Of a stretch of 7,280 nt of DNA, positions 7,162 to 7,280 are shown piece after piece. Origin of the DNA: Gammaproteobacteria bacterium (GTDB taxonomy: Bacteria; Pseudomonadota; Gammaproteobacteria; Methylococcales; Methylomonadaceae); NCBI GenBank assembly GCA_024511045.1, contig JANEMG010000112.1:1-7280 (forward strand). The letters are read 5' to 3'. A program made the translations under genes and the position numbers. The notes under the pieces are model-generated. The model ran no database searches. It was not told the origin of the DNA and saw only the letters and a list, made by a program, of their open reading frames with translations. How positions within the stretch are numbered: position 1 is the first letter of the stretch; each line of letters starts with the position of its first letter.

Positions 7162-7216
7162 GCTGACCGCCATGGAGAGCGAAGCGAAGGCGGTTAGTCC
7201 CCGGTAGCGACCAGGG
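7162..7216 (+). repeat. Two adjacent hairpins, possible end of a dispersed or mobile element
   Basis: The first hairpin pairs GCTGACCGCC (7162-7171) with GGCGGTTAGT (7189-7198): ten pairs, of which two are G-T wobbles, around a 17-nt loop that contains tandem GCGAA. The second pairs CCC-GGT (7199-7201, 7203-7205) with ACC-GGG (7210-7212, 7214-7216) around loop AGCG, with one C/A mismatch. The wobbles make the first fold only on the + strand (they become C-A mismatches on the other). A small TGCG-ATAG-CGCA hairpin follows at 7236-7247. These sit exactly where the protease homology stops. The rest, to 7280, shows no gene I recognise on either strand. The nature of the element is unknown; only one end is visible. 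Confidence 0.4.
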
Positions 7217-7280
7217 CCGCACTGTTTATCCGGCGTGCGATAGCGCAGAGGGAAAACAAAGTAGGCATACGAAAAGTCGC

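Noticed and set aside
6909..7166. 85-codon + strand open frame opposite the protease fragment
   Set aside because: The minus-strand reading carries the recognisable LLGMNVLN family ending; the + strand frame is its mirror.
7189..7200. GGCGGTTAGTCC considered as an integron attC core site
   Set aside because: GTTAGTC fails the GTTRRRY pattern at the third R, and no matching inverse core (RYYYAAC) was found on the other arm of the hairpin.

Overview
The window is a phosphate-uptake (Pst) operon of a Gram-negative bacterium, most likely a gammaproteobacterium. Three things suggest this. The gene order is pstS-pstC-pstA-pstB-phoU. Both permeases are the enlarged kind (PstC 759 aa, PstA 551 aa) known from Pseudomonas, Vibrio and relatives. 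The control sites are clear E. coli-type Pho boxes. The genus cannot be fixed from this sequence. All genes lie on the minus strand, so transcription runs from high to low coordinates.

Layout in transcription order: 7155-7280 is hairpin-rich sequence of unknown nature. 6930-7154 is the C-terminal half of a retropepsin-like aspartic protease, apparently truncated where it meets the hairpin-rich stretch. 6799-6832 is a Pho-box promoter for pstS (5719-6702). A long compound hairpin (5641-5691) follows pstS, and then a second Pho-box promoter (5570-5603) sits directly against the pstC start codon. pstC (3284-5563), pstA (1632-3287) and pstB (714-1631) are tightly packed: pstC and pstA overlap by 4 nt, and pstA and pstB abut. 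phoU (683 to 1) follows after 30 nt and runs off the left edge with 227 residues visible. No gene-free stretch exceeds 300 bases.

How it works: PstS captures phosphate in the periplasm, PstC and PstA form the membrane channel, and a PstB dimer drives import with ATP. PhoU and the transporter together signal phosphate sufficiency to the PhoR/PhoB system, which acts back on the two Pho boxes. No phoB or phoR lies in the window.

Points most worth a second look: the pstC promoter is placed so that its mRNA should be leaderless or nearly so; PstC carries a large propeller-like periplasmic insertion and PstA a coiled-coil one; and the hairpin-rich right end may be a dispersed element that cut the protease gene. 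I found no clearly novel multi-gene system. The core is a recognisable Pst operon with some unusual details.
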